Of a DNA stretch of 64,000 nt, positions 13,756-26,869 are shown one piece after another. The position numbers and the translations under genes were made by a program. How positions within the stretch are numbered: the first letter of the stretch is position 1; each line of letters starts with the position of its first letter. The notes below the pieces were generated by a model that ran no database searches, was not told where the DNA came from, and was given only the letters and a program-made list of their open reading frames with translations. Origin of the DNA: Luscinia megarhynchos (Eukaryota > Chordata > Aves > Passeriformes > Turdidae); the NCBI GenBank assembly GCA_034336665.1, contig CM067576.1, positions 11,151,385 through 11,215,384 on the forward strand, given 5' to 3'.

Positions 13756-14393
13756 CAGTCATCACACCCCCTCTGCTGCCCTTTCGAGGCACCTCTGGCT
13801 GGTGAGATGGGTGTGTGCAGCTCAGCCACACATCTGTACTCCACTGGAGTGTGCATTTGGGGGAACAAGGGGCTTGCCCTTTTTTGGGTGCAGATGAAGC
13901 TGCCAGTGATATACCCCAAGGGCCAGCAGGCCGGAGAGGGGTGAGTCCCCCTGGGTGTTTGTGCTGAGTGTGCACAGGGAAGCACTGACTGCTCAGCATC
14001 CCTGCTGGGGAAGGTGCAGAACAGGCATCTCCTCTCCACTTCTCCATCTGGCAGGCAGATCCCACTGTCCAGCTGTAAAGTGGCTTTTTTCCAGTGTGGA
14101 AAGCCTGTGCTGGGGTGCTGGGGCATCAACCCCTCGTGAGACTTTCTGTGTGAATGAGAGCAGGTGTCAGACCAAACCACACAACACGCTCAGAGCAGTG
14201 GGGTCAGGGGGAGATGTTCACCTAGCAAATCCTGGGAAGGGACTTGTCCCAGTCCTATCCAGCCTACTCAGCCTGCAAGCTCAGGCAGCCCATCCTGGTA
14301 AGCAGGGGTGACCCTCCAGGGGCCAGGAATGGTTGTCACTTCATGAGGTTGGTCAGCAATCGAGTAAGAAATGTCTGCTGTACTTTTCAACAG

Positions 14394-14512
14394 AAAGATT
14401 TCCAGACTGCAGTTCAACAAGGTGAAGCTGGAAGATGCTGGGGAGTACAGCTGCGAGGCGGAGAACGTTTTAGGGAAAGACACCGCAAAAGGCAGCCTGA
14501 ATGTGAGAAGTG
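14394..14512 (+). CDS. NRG2: NRG2 exon: second half of Ig-like domain
   Basis: A 119-nt exon between CAG (14391-14393) and GTAAGT (14513). One base completes the split lysine codon, then 39 codons, then one base carried into the next exon. It encodes KISRLQFNKVKLEDAGEYSC and then EAENVLGKDTAKGSLNVRS. The DAGEYSC segment is the canonical Ig 'DxGxYxC' motif with the second disulfide cysteine, so the domain closes here. The phase-1 end fits both the 66-nt exon at 17794 and the EGF exon at 26749. Joined directly to the EGF exon the linker reads RSVTTTLSSWSG, which matches my recollection of mammalian NRG2 (VNSVSTTLSSWSG). Confidence 0.96.
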
Positions 14513-17500
14513 GTAAGTGAAGAAGCCAGCAAATGTCTCGAGCTGTCTGCCATTCCACAGAAGGGCTCTGCACACGGTCTGTCTTGTATTTTGTTTCATG
14601 CTTTCAGGATATCGAGCAAAACTATCTTGGGAGATAAGAAAAATGCAGCTTAGCATAAATGTTTATCTTTGTTATCTGTCACTGGCAATGTGGTTAATTT
14701 ACATTTTAAATAAACTTACAGTCTATGTATTTTTTTTAAAAAGGGGTAAGGAGGAAAGAAAGCTGGTGGGCTTGATGTTTTCATTTTTTAAAGAATTTCT
14801 GAGAAGCAAAACTCACCAGAAGACAAGTAATTAGACCATAGCTTTGTGATGAGTGAAGTTGCTTCTGGTTTTCATCCTAGAATGTGTGCTCCATCTCTTA
14901 GAGCTCAGCGGATGGAGTCTGAGGTTAGGTGGTTTTATTATTATCTTGGTCATAATAATTATATTGCTTAACATGATGGTTTGGATGCACCCTCCGGCTC
15001 AGAAAGTCCCTACAGTGGCTGCCAGAAGCTGGGAGGGCACAGCTAGGGAGGGGTGACTGTGTTTCCCAAGCTCTTCCTCCTGACATTCACAACGGGCACT
15101 GTGGCAGCCTGGGCTTGGAGCACTGGGCTCTGGCTCTGGGCTTTGCTGGGATGCAATTTTTTGTTCTCTCACCAGCCTCATCCCAGTGTGAGGGAAGGTA
15201 GCTTTCTCCTGCTGCTTTCTGGCAGTATTTTCTCTCTTAACCTCAGCGTGTTTGCCATCCTGAGTCTTCTGTTCCGTGAAGCTGCAGCGTCACACAGGCT
15301 CCCCTTGGCTATCCTGCCTGCTCAATCCCAGTGCTGGCAGAGTTGGAGGAAGGCCACCCATGCTCACCCCTCCCTGCCTTCATCCTCCATGCCCGTGAAC
15401 TCAGCCCTGCTGCTCTGCTGGGTTTGTTTCCAGTTGATAGGAAATGTGTCCTGAGCAAGGAGCTGGGACAGTGCTCTCCTTTCTTTCCCCTGGCTCACAC
15501 TCTGGCTGTCCCACACCCATAAACTGCTCCTGTTTGATGGGAGCTGCATGTGCAACCTCCCTTCCCTGTGTGCAGCCATCAGAGCCCTGTCTGCCCCCTC
15601 TGCTGCCCCTCCCCATCACCAGCACCCCTCTCACTGCTGGAGCAGTGCCTGCAGCGAGGCTCTGACCTGCACACATTGCCAAACAACTGGGTATTTAACA
15701 CCAACACAAAGTGTTCAATATAAACAGGCTAACACTTAAAGCTGGTAATTGAGTTCCTTTCTGCTAGCTTTTGCATCTTTTTCTTGCAGGTCAACTTCTC
15801 AGACATTATTAATTGCAATGACTTTTTATAGTCAGTGCTACTCCTTTCAACTCCATTTAATTCCCTCATGAATTTTGGTGTAAATTGTAATAATAGGAAA
15901 TATTATCAAAAGAAAGCAGGAAATTGAGAGGTAAAGGAGGCTAGGGGATGTGCCAGGTAAATGCACATCTGGGGGACTGCAACCTGCAGGAGCCACACTG
16001 TGTGGCAAGGACCACTCACAGCAGGGATGGGCTCGCACCTGAGCTGCCCAGAAATGTGCTAAGACCCAAAAAACCATGAAAGACACTCCAAGATCTCTCT
16101 GTGCATCTGGTGGATTCCCTGCCCGGATGAATCCGTGTTCTCAGCTGCCTGGCTCACTGCTCAGCTGCAGGCACACCTTGCTGCTGCTTGCAGGGGACCT
16201 GCCAGGACAGCAGGGCCAGCTGCAGCCCCCTGCAAAGCCAAGGCCATGGTGATCTCTGGAGGCTCCTTTGGCCCTGTTACCCCTCTGCACTTTTTTCCTC
16301 TTTCCCCTGGAGCTACCCAGAGTTTAGCAGCCTTTCCCAGTGTGCAGGAGCTGTCCTGGAGTATTCCTCCCCCCTTACTGCTGGACCTTCTTGGGGTCCT
16401 GTGAGCTTTCCTCACTTCTGCAAGCTCCTCTTCCTCTGTGATATCTTTCAGTAGAAATCTCCTCAGGGCATCTGAATCCACACGTGTGTTGCCCCCTGTT
16501 TCTTTTTCCCAGGCTCCTTAGCACTCATCCTCTTGTGGCTTCCATTGCAAAGTGCTCTTTGCTCTATTCCAATACCACTTTTCAGTTTCAGAAAAGCAGC
16601 TTTTCAGCCATACAGATCTGTTGCAAGTCACCAAAACCATCACATCTTTAGAGAGAGAGAGAGAGTGGCTGCAGAACAGAGACAGGCATTAGAAAATGCC
16701 CATCAGCCAAACCCCCACCTCATCCCTCCTCTACAATTCCAGTATTTCCACAAAACTCCCAGCTCAGAAATAAATGCTTTTGCATTGAGAAACTTTGTGA
16801 GGGTGTTTATTTCTGAGGAAATGCTTCTGGACTTAGTCAAAATATACTGTGCTTTGGTTGTATTGCAGATTTTTATGACTTTGAAGTAAATTAGATTCTT
16901 TCTTAGAAAAATGTTCCCTTTACCCAGATCTCATTATTGAATAGTCTAATGTTGATATCACATGGCCATGAGGGCACAGGTGAGATTCTTTTTTTTTTCC
17001 TCAGAAGATTTCTAGGCATCTCCTCAACTGCCTGGCCCCTTATTAAACACTGCAGAAAAAAATAAATCAAGTTGTACAAAAAAATTCCTTCTGCTTCTAG
17101 CTTTCTGTGGTGGTCCCACCCCTGTGTCTGGCAGGCAGGCTCCTGGAGCTTTCTCATTTGTGCATCCAGAGGGTGTGAGGGACTCCTCCAAAGGTGCTGG
17201 TGCTGCCAGTGGGATTGAGCAGAGCTGGTGGGCATTGGGGTTCCCAGTATCCTGGTTAAAAAAGAGGAAATCACTACCTGTGCTTGTTTCCCCTGCTGCC
17301 TGGGGTCCTGGCCTTCATCTGTTCCATGTTCCTCCTCCTCTTGTATGAGCATTCATGTGTGCTGCAGAACTTCAGGTACCCGTGGGATGGAGGCTCTTCA
17401 GAAAATCCCACCTTTTCTTAAACTCCACATTTTCCCCACTGTCATGTCCTGCCATCCCATCTTGGCACTCTTGTGGCCATCAGGGCTCAGGAAAACCTCC

Positions 17501-17793
17501 TGCAGTTTTGCTCATCTCCTGCCAGGTGAGCCCTGAGCCCTTCCTGCCTCTGTGTCTGACACGAGGCCCTTGGCAGCGAGGGGACATGGAGCCCTGTGCC
17601 ACCCCTGCAGGGACACTCCCTGTCCTGCCTGTCACCCCAGTGCCCTGCCCTACGCCAGCACTAACACCTTCACACCCCAGCCTGGGCCCCCAGCAGCACC
17701 TGCCCCTCTGCTCCTCCCCACAGTAGCTAAGCCCACCCTGCTCTGCTCAAAAGAGATATTTTGTTCACTACTTTCTTGCCTTAATTTCCCCAG
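14513..17793 (+). other. NRG2: Intron after the Ig domain
   Basis: About 3.3 kb of unique sequence between GTAAGT and a strong pyrimidine tract ending 'ttaatttccccag'. It holds a short (GA)n run at about 16650-16666. AT-rich stretches at 14640-14980 and 15830-15900 show no exon signature. I see no mobile element with confident landmarks. Confidence 0.7.
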
Positions 17794-17859
17794 GGACAAC
17801 GAAAGCACCACAAGTCTTACCAGCCTCAGAAACTAAAATAGTTGTTATGGAAGAAGAGT
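17794..17859 (+). CDS. NRG2: Candidate NRG2 cassette exon between Ig and EGF
   Basis: A 66-nt open segment flanked by a good pyrimidine tract with CAG (17791-17793) and a consensus donor GTAAGT (17860-17865). It enters and leaves in phase 1, exactly matching the upstream Ig exon and the downstream EGF exon, so including it adds 22 residues without a frameshift: GTTKAPQVLPASETKIVVMEE and one more glutamate. The segment is Thr/Pro/Ala-rich then acidic, like a linker, and has no cysteines. In NRG1 the Ig-EGF spacer is also subject to alternative splicing. I do not recall this exon with certainty from mammalian NRG2, so it is a strong prediction from splice signals and phase, not a recognised homologue. 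Confidence 0.65.
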
Positions 17860-20800
17860 GTAAGTACCTCTCCCCCACTCCCCCCATACAGCTGCTTTCC
17901 CCTAATTTGTTTGTTATTATGAGACATTTTGCATAAATGCTTTATTGCCTCCTGGAATCTTCTTTAATTACTCCTTCTGTCTGATTTTTCCCAAAGCCAC
18001 TGATCTTTCTTTCCCTAGATCTTTAAAAGAAATCTGGTTTATATTGCTGGTGTCTGTCTTGGAGAGGGAGAATTTGGTAACTATTGCAATGGCAGCTTGA
18101 AGAATATGCTACTTAAAATTGCAATTGAAGTTTAAGCATTCCCAGCTCTTTCAGTACATGGAATTATTGATACTTGCAAGATGTGCTTGTTATGGCCTTT
18201 GATTTAACAGGGTTTTCTTTTATCACTTTGTTTTTGTGTTTGGGGTTTTTTTTTGAGGATAGTTGATAAAACCAAAACAGGATGTAGGAAGTACAAGGAA
18301 AAAGGCATGAGTCTTCTAAGTGTAGTAATAAGATAATTGCAGAAAATCCATCCATGCCCTGCCATCCCATTTTTTTCTGAGTCTCCAGAAAGCAAGAACA
18401 GATTTCCCCAAATGCCTAGTTTGATTTAATGTGGTTGAAATTCTTTTTAGCATTCCCTCCTATTCAGTTGTCCCCAAAGCAGTAGAAAATGGGCACAGAG
18501 CAATAAAAATCAAGGAAGGGATGCAAGTGTAGATTGGAATCCTGGTGCCTGAACATCGGCTCAGCAGTTTGTGGTGGAGGAGGTTATGTCTGTGTCAGGG
18601 GGTCTCTGCCCAGTGGGAGCCCACCAGGATCCTGGCAAAACCCCTGGGAAGCCAGGACCAGGCAGGGAGTTTGGGATCTGTGCTGTGTTTCCATCCCAGC
18701 TGAAATGCCCAGAGCTGAGAGCACAGCTGGCTGTGCCTCACTGTTGGCAATTCTGCTCTGCAGATTTTATGGGGATGTTTCCTCCTTTGAAAGCTCAGTC
18801 TTTTATGTTTTAAAAAGAAATTATTGCAGCCACAGCAGGCACTGGCCAGGTATTCTTTAAAAGCTTTTCTGATTAGAAAACTGCACTTAAAATGTGCTCT
18901 TGTGTAGTGCTTAGCCTTGCACTGCACTAGAGACACTAAACTGAGATACAGCATCATTAATGCCATGGCCACACCATCCTTCCCCAGGATTTTTCCTTTG
19001 TTTTCACCAGAAGAGATCCATGCTACTTATTTGCATCACATTAGGTAAATGCTATTTTCTTAAAAGCCAAATCTCAGAAAGGAAACACAGAAATTTCCTC
19101 TTTTGGAAAACTTTCCTCTGTGGGTCATCACTGTTTTGTTCTTTTTCTCTAATGATGGGAAGAGATGCCAAAGTCCCCAGAGTTGTTAAAGTTGTAACTC
19201 ACTTTTCCCTTCACATTCCTTTTTTGCAATATCTCCCAAGTGTTATCTGAATAATCCAGAATCTCTCTGATTTTTGTGGTGATTGATGTTGTATCATAGA
19301 ATTGTGTGCAGCATATGGGGAGGTGATGAAGATGTGAGGTGGGATGATCTGGAGAGCAGACAAGTATCTCATTCTTGTAAAAGTCTTGCATTTCTTTTCA
19401 ATATGTGCATTCAGAGTCACCTGTAGGTTGTCCCAGTCTCGTTGTTCCACTGAAATCTTGTCAATCATTTGCTGGATTTTAAACACTGATGCCCCAGTAC
19501 CTGGTATGTGAATAGCATGAGGTCCCACGTGGTGCAGTAGCCTCATTCATGGTGAAAACGTGTTAAATAAGACACTTTGTTTTGTGCTTGTCACGGGCTG
19601 AGGTTGTGCAGTTGGGTGGTCACAGTGGCTCAGCTCACAAGCAAGAACTTGCAGGGACGTGGTAACTTGATCGTGTGCCCTGCTGCAGAGAGAAAGGTCC
19701 TTTATGCTCATTTCAGCATCCAGAAAATCAGGGTGGTAACGTGATCCTGCCATGGTGCAGCGAGAGGAGCTAAAGGTTCAGGAGTCTGTGGCTATGGACA
19801 TGTTGGGTAAACAGGATGGGAACCAGTGTCAGCATTTAGAGGAATTCTGATGGAGGCAGAAATGGAAGAAGCAATCTGGAGAGCATTCTGAGATGGAAGG
19901 TTTATACTGGAAAAAGACAGTAAAACCCTCTCAAAAGCCAAAAGGAATAAAATATGAATTTATTGAAAGGATCCACCTTGGGCAGTGCAAGAGCCTGGCC
20001 AGGGCTGCATCCAAATTCAACCAGGTTCAACCAACCCGCCCAAACCTGCTCTCAAACCCAGTCTGGCATGGCCTCTACTGGGTGACCTGCCTGTGAGTGG
20101 GCTGGTCAGTCCCTGGCCCCTCCAGCCTGGGGCCACTGAGCTCTCCTGGAGCTACCAGAGCTGCAGGTATGAGCACAGTGCTCTGGGTCTGGGGCTGAAG
20201 GGTGTCCCGCCAGCCCAGAGCATGGGCAGAGCAGACAGAAAACCAGCCCTGTGAACAGAGCAGTTTTCAATATCAGACTAAAAATAAGTCCTGGCGTGGT
20301 GTCTGCTCAGCTAATTTAAGCCCCATTGCTGGAGGTGTGGCTGTAATTGAGCGGAACCTGCACGGAACCCTGAGGTGAACGTGGTGATCTCACTGCCAGT
20401 CTGCAGAGAGCTGTGTGCTGCCTGGCTGCTGCCACATCCTGCTCCTTGCTCCTTCTGCACACTGTGTATTTTTTAAGTAGTCCCACAGCTACCACTCAAG
20501 GTGTGGTGTAGAGACAGGCAGTGACTCTAAAAGCAAAGAGGGCCAGGATGAAGTGTGGGGTGGGAGCTGATGTCCCCTGGGAGCACTGAGGCTGAGCCCA
20601 GCCTTCAGAACTGGGCTCTGGACCAGGGGATCTGCTCTTCTGGCTCCATCCTGGGATCCTGGTGTGTTGCTTCACTTCTTGGGCTTCAGCTGCCCTGCCC
20701 GCGAAGCTTTCACGCTGGCATTGGCTCTGTGAAAGGATTTTTAGGTTGCTGAACAAATCCCCTCATTGAAGTATCATGTTGCTGCTATTACAATTGATGA

Positions 20801-23800
20801 TGGCGATTTGGGAAAATGAAATGCTGTGCTGCTGTCATGTGCATTTTCAGAGCCCTGTGGTAGAGAAGAGCATAGGAAGGGCTCCCTCGTAAAGCTGCAG
20901 AGATCATTCCAGGGGAGCAGCTAGAAGCTTGGCAATAACACAGGACTTTGCCCCTGCAATAACTGCCTGTCCCATGGAAACAGGCAGCCCCTGAGTGCTC
21001 AGAAATCTTTCAACTTGTTTCTTAGTGAAGCCCCTGAGCAGTGCAGATGGGAGAGGTGGGGAATGCAACCTGTGCTGTTTTGATCAGCATCATCTGATGC
21101 TCCAAGATGAGTGCCATGCAATCTGGTATTTGTATCTTGGGATGAACTCCTAGTCTGCAGCTATTGATCCTAATGATCCCCTCGGGAACTGGAAACATGA
21201 TTCCAGCAGGATCTGTTTCAATAAAATGCGGGGGTAAATATTTGGTCATTTCCAAATGAATAAACACACAGGAGCAGAATTTTTATGAGCTCCAGAGTCC
21301 CCAGTCTGCCATCAGGCAAGCCCCAGTGTGCACAGGCCCTTCTGATTTTATGTACAGATACCAGCAGGGAGCTGGTATCCAGGCTCTGCTCAGGTTTATT
21401 GTGAGAGGAGGTGTCGTATCAGACACACAGAAATCTGCCACAGAGGGAATGGTGAGGATCACCAGCCCCTCCATGCATTAATCAGTGTAAATCATGGCTT
21501 TAGTGTGGCTCACGCCAGGATTACAGCTCTCCAACCAAGGAATATCTTGGCCAGACACCTTCTCATCCATGTTCTTCTAACAAGCAGTTGGATGAACTCT
21601 GTTGAGAGGAACCTCAGCCATTCTGTGTTTTATCAGTAAGTACATGAGGCATATACAGAGCAGGCAATCTGTATACACTCCCCAACCAGCTGAGTTCATC
21701 TGTCTAACTGAATGTCTAAATATTGAGAGAATAAAGTGTCTGTACTCTATGAACCCACCAGCCAAAGTTATTTATAAAGAAGAAAAGGAGCGGCGAAACC
21801 ATCGCTTGCCTCCCTGCTCTCCTCGACAGTAGCTGTAGGTCGTGAAAAATTAACTATAATTTATAGTCCAAGCTGCATTAATTAACTCTTTGCAGGGGGA
21901 GTGTTTCACCAGACTTCTGAGAAGAGGCTGGTGAGCTGCCTGCAAAGGTTAAATGACGTGGATGGCAGGAATTGTGTAAGAATCCCTGCACAATCATTAA
22001 TGGCCCTTCTGCGCAGATGGCTCCTGTGAAGGGAAGTCCACCTGGCACAGACACTGCCCCTGGCTCTCCTCTCTGTTGCCCTGTCATTGATGATAGTCCA
22101 GAATAACTGAGGCATGTGGTGGAAAGCAGACTCTCTGAATGACTCCAGTGCTCTGAATCTCTTGTGTTTATGCTGGGGCAGCAATAATAGAACGTGGCTG
22201 CAGATCATTCACAAACGCATCATCAGGAGGCAGCCCTCTTTTCCCTGTCCTCACCTGCTTACTCCTCTCTTTTCTTCACCTCCTTATTCTCCTCTCTTTG
22301 TCCTCACTCCTCCCTCCTGCTTTGTTCTCAGGCCTGGGGCTGCAAACCAGCTGGAGGTCTGAGCTGCTGATGGGTGAGGAGTTCCAGCCCTCCTCTCACC
22401 CTGCAGGGGCTTTCTGGCCACTTTGCCACTGTGTGTCTCAGTGGCACCTCCTTTATTCCCACTGGTCAAAAGGAAATGTCACCACTTGCTTCCCCCATGC
22501 TCACTCCTGGTTTTCTGCTTTTAATTTAAGTACCTGGGGAGGCTCTTGGTGCATGACTGGTGTTACTGCACAGCCCCCTCATCACATCCCACTGCCTTCA
22601 TGAGTCCTGTTCCACTCTGCTACCACCCAAAACTGCTCCCTTGCTTATTCAGTTCTCCACTCATCTCAGCAATTTTACAACTTTCCAAGTCATTTGGGAT
22701 AGATGGAGTTGTAATGGAGGCTGAATGAAGGACTTATTCTGCCACACCAGCCAATGGGGGGTAAAATCTGCCTGGTGTTGTACAGCAGTTAATGTGAAAT
22801 AGCTGTGGGAAGTAATTTCTGGATCACCAGCCACAGCTGTGTAGTGTTTGGCACAGAGGTGAAGGTACCTGCAGGGCTGTAAATAAACTGTGTGTGAGGT
22901 TCACTTTACCAACACCCAGCATCACAGATGACTCTGGACCAGGCATGCAGTTGTTCAAGTATTTGCAGTGACCCAGGCTGATGGAGAATTGAGATGAACA
23001 CAAAGTAACTTGCAAACCTGGGAATTATCACACTAATGTGGTGGAAACCCACTGAAATCTCCCTTGGCATCCTGCTTTGAAGTGCTTATGTGTGTGATCT
23101 GCAGCCACATGGTGTCAGAGGCCATGCTGCAGCCCAGGCACAATTAACATTTTCTAAGTGAGACATTTTGCTTTTCTTTGTCCTCCCACTAAAGCTTGGC
23201 AGGTCTCTCCATCCTAGCTCCCTAAATAGTTGCTCTCATGGATGTGAAGCCCCAGCTTCAGCAACATCCCAGGGTGATCAGGCACTTTGGGAGGCTCTAG
23301 ATTGCCACACAGCAGTGAGATTTCAGGGTTATAAGAGAGAAAGATCTGTATTCAGTACATCAAACCTCAAAAAAAAAATTAGGAATTCCTATGACTGGAA
23401 TAAATATCCCATAAACAACATGTGTACAGTATTGTCTCACTATTTCCAAAGAGAAAAACAGAACCAGGGATGATCCAAAAAAAAAATAAAAGATCATTGG
23501 TTCCCAGCTAGGGGAGGAGATGTTGGCTGTGCCTGTAATGTCACAGGTAGCACAGGGGAAACACGTGGGGGTAATTACTAGTTTTTTTCTAATGCAAGAG
23601 CCAGGAAAGGGCAGGTGAAAAGAATCAAAATGGAGATGTGGCCTGTGTGCATAGCACTGGAGCTCTTGTCACAAATATTGTGAATACTACAAGATTAGAT
23701 TTGTTCAAACAGCAGCTAAACATGTTGGTGGAAGAATCCAACAAAAGCCACTAAATGTGACATCACCGTGGCTGCCTTGGGTTGTCTCTGAGCTGCCCAG

Positions 23801-26748
23801 CCTGGGTGGCCTAAGGAAGATTATCACTGTGTGTTTGTGCTGATCTTTTTTAAGCTTTTCCACTGTTGGGGCCAAGGCAGGGCTTTGGCTTGACCAGTCT
23901 TATAGTCTGGAATGGCCTCCTTTCCTGATGCTCTCTTCTCAACAGGGAGCTGCCTCTCTCTGTGCTTTGCCACATCTCTGTGCTCACAAATGGACTGTAG
24001 TTATATGATTCCATGATTCAGTTTTAAAACACTGTGCTTCTTTGGGATGAAAGGCATGGTACTTGCAGGAAAGAGGGTTTAAAGGATAATGACATTAGCA
24101 AGGTGCTTCTAGTAGAGGTGATCAACCAGGTGTTCTCCTGACAGGCACAGCTCCACTGACAGCTCTCCCCCAGGAGTGCCCAACATGCCCAAGCCTCAAC
24201 CCTGTCAGGCTCTTTTCTACCTGTTTAAAGGGGACAAAAGTGTTTCTGTGGGATGAAATCCCATGCAATCTCTGGCTGATGAGCACTGTAATCCTCCCTG
24301 GTATCACATCACACAGCACTGCACCTTCCCATCACCTTTCTTGGTGGGTTGGGTATCTTCTTATCTGGGGTGTTTCCCACAGGGAGGTTTCTGGGCTCTG
24401 TTTTCAGTTCAACCTCTCTGCCCCTCTCTTGATGTGGCAAGGTTTGCTCCAAAATCATTCCTTGTAGGGTTTATGATGTGAGACTTTGCCAGATGGATTG
24501 TTTTGCTTGCTACCAAGTGGTGTATTTGATGGTTGCAGGGTGACAGGTCCCTGCAGCCTGTGCTTGTTCTTCATCCACTGCCCTTTAATTTGCACCAGCT
24601 CTTTGGCTGATGGAGTTTCAGTGCTCCCTGATCTCACTTACAGAGACCCACACTTATCAGAGACCCACAGCTCTCCTCTCCTGAGTAGAAATGTGCTGCT
24701 ATCTTGTGAAGGTATAAATTATAAAGTCTTGTCTGTATAATGAGTCTGCATTCCCCAGATAAATTACACAGACTCATAATGGCTTTGGCTTTTAGTTACC
24801 ATTAATCTTAACTGGGCGGGAGTGCTGAAGTTCCTGCAGAAGTGTGGGATTCAGATTTTTGAAAGAGTTTCACTGGAGGCTTGGTCAAGCCATCCTCTGC
24901 TCCAACAGCCCAGAGTGTGCACACTGCAGTCCACATTTGGCTCCCAGCTGGCTGGCAGGGCGTGCCCTCGGGGAGCAGCTGCTGTCCCAGGGTTGGGAGC
25001 ACTTTGGGTCTCTGCTGGAGTGTTTGCCATGTCTCGTTAGCAGAGCACTTTGGGACAACTTGCTGGCCCTGGGTAACTGTGAAAAGCCAGGGCCAGAGGC
25101 AGTGGTTATTCAAGGCAAAGCATGGAAATAGCTCTGCTCTGTGCACAGCCCCAGCCTGCCAGTCAGCGGGAGGCATCCACTTCTTCTGGGGAGGGAGGAC
25201 AGTGGGTGGGACAGCACATGGGTTTGACCAAACTGGGCAGTGAGGCAGGCACAGGTGACAGGGAGGGCTGCTCCAGCTGGGAATCTCCTCCTGCAGAGAG
25301 GCATGGACCCCACACATGCACAGAGTCCCAAAAGTGTGACAGCCAGAGCAGATTTGTCCTTGTTGCTCGTGTGCCAAGCATCACCCACGAGTGAGAGGCT
25401 TCACAAGGTGCTTGGCCTGGGGGAGCCCCATGTTCCCAGCAGTGCTGGGCTGGAGCTGGAGCTGGGAATGCAGCCCTTGGCTCTGGCTGCAGCCTCGGAG
25501 CCCCTGTGACTTGGGAGGAGCACAGGGGCTGCCCTGGAGGGGGAGCAGCCCTGCTCCCTCTGGGACAGGCCATGGATTGCCCTGCTGCTCCTCCTGTGGC
25601 TCTGACTGGCTCTTGCCTGCCTCTGGTTTGAGTTTTCCTCCCTGAATCCTGTGTCAGTGAGGAGTTTCATTCTCTCCACGAGGCTTGTTCTTGCTTTGGA
25701 AAACAGGATGGAGGAGAACATCTCCTCAGAAGCCTTGACTGCAGCATAAAAGGTGGTGTAAAGTAATCAGTAGCCACACTACTGGGAGTGTAACTGTGAT
25801 AGGGTCTGAGCAAGGTGTGTAGTCCAGGAAAGGGAACTATTTTTAATGAGGTTAAGTATTCAGTTGTAAGAAACCCATGCTTTTTAGTGCCCAGCACTTC
25901 TTAGACTTATGTGAAGATGGGTCTGCCTTTCCCAGATCTGCTCACCTTCTGTAACCTATGTCAGTGCTCTAACAACTGATTTTTTCCTTCCTAGAAGCCT
26001 TTGTTTTACCTTTGGAGACTCTGCTTTGGGCTGTAAGCCTATCAGAGTCTCCCAGAGACAGGAATTACAGTGAAATTCTGCAGACTTCCTTCAGGTTTTC
26101 TTGCCACTTACAGGACTGGAAAGCTTTTCTCTAGAAAGGAGTTTAGATTTGGAAAAGCACCTGTGTCCCAAGACACTTGAGTCATGCTGGCTGCCTCCCT
26201 CGAAGCTCGAGCTGGGGCTGGCTGACTTCATTTCTGCTGGGTCTGTTGGGGCTGCCCAGCTGTGGCAGGACAGGGGAGCTGCTCTTGCTTGTGCCAGACT
26301 GCTCTGAGAACTCAGCTGGCAGGAGGTGTGGAGCGATGCAAAGTCACCTGCAGCCCCCTGGGTCTGGGGGCAGCCCATCACTGTGGCTCTGCAGCTCCTG
26401 CTTGCCTGCTGGCACAGCATTCCGAGCACGAGGGAGGGGCAAGGGCAGCGGGAGAGGGGCACTTCCCCACAGCTTGCCGAAAAAATGACCTTGTGCCACG
26501 GGCTGGCTGCTTGGAGGAAGATGAGTCTTGAACTCCTCACTCACTTGGCCCCTTCTGCTGGGAAAGGAAGGGTCGAGCTGCAGCCCTGGGACCTGGAGGT
26601 GGGTCTGAAGGCACAGGCTGAGGTTTGTAGCTCTGGGGTTTTTACTTTGGCAAATGAACTCGTAGAAAATCATCTAAGGAAGCAGCATTGCCCAACAAAG
26701 GAAATAACAATATATCCTTTTTGTGTGTGTTTTTGTTTCCCCTTGCAG
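17860..26748 (+). other. NRG2: Intron between candidate cassette exon and EGF exon (8.9 kb)
   Basis: Mostly unique sequence. Noted: a pyrimidine-rich stretch at 22235-22330 ending 'tttgttctcag', with no matching in-phase exon after it; A-runs near 23372-23381 and 23478-23490; and GC-richer sequence at 24900-25650 and 26170-26600 whose antisense open frames (for example 24808-25377) lack any recognisable domain. No confident mobile element or RNA gene. Confidence 0.7.
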
Positions 26749-26869
26749 TAACCACAACTCTCTCCTCCTGGTCCGGGCACGCCAGAAAATGCAACGAAAC
26801 AGCCAAGTCCTATTGTGTCAATGGAGGGGTGTGCTACTACATCGAGGGGATTAATCAGCTGTCGTGCAA
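26749..26869 (+). CDS. NRG2: NRG2 exon: EGF-like domain, cysteines 1-4
   Basis: A 121-nt exon after 'ttccccttgcag' and before GTAAGT (26870). Two bases complete a codon, then 39 codons, then two bases. It encodes (V)TTTLSSWSGHARKC, NETAKSYC and VNGGVCYYIEGINQLSC. Cysteine spacing C-x7-C-x5-C-x10-C gives the first four of the six EGF cysteines; the last two come from the alternative exons at 37332 or 37660. This domain is the receptor-binding part of the ligand (ErbB3/ErbB4). It appears almost identical to mammalian NRG2, the most conserved stretch in the window. Confidence 0.98.

Larger units (their letters stand above)
2256..14393 (+). other. NRG2: Intron between the two Ig exons (12.1 kb)
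   Basis: Bounded by GTAAGT and a TTTTCAACAG acceptor. Contents recognised: CR1 fragments at 2674-3055 and 4440-4682, a T-run near 5567-5577, an A-run near 6650-6662, a short CTCTGCTGTG tandem near 9258-9290, and a 16-bp minisatellite at 13190-13755. Long open frames at 2556-3356 (through CR1) and 12837-14180 (through the minisatellite) are repeat artefacts. Otherwise I see no gene. Confidence 0.8.

Noticed and set aside
12837..14180. Minus-strand open frames of 447, 329 and 217 codons (Pro/Cys/His repeats)
   Set aside because: Products of the 16-bp minisatellite at 13190-13755, where frame rotation without stops mimics a protein.
22235..22372. Possible exon after the pyrimidine tract ending 'tttgttctcag'
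   Set aside because: The segment up to the next GTGAGG donor does not match the phase-1 neighbours and encodes nothing neuregulin-like.
24808..25377. 189-codon minus-strand open frame
   Set aside because: Cys/Trp/Pro-rich, no recognisable domain, overlapped by several equally long frames on the other strand; GC-rich intron sequence.
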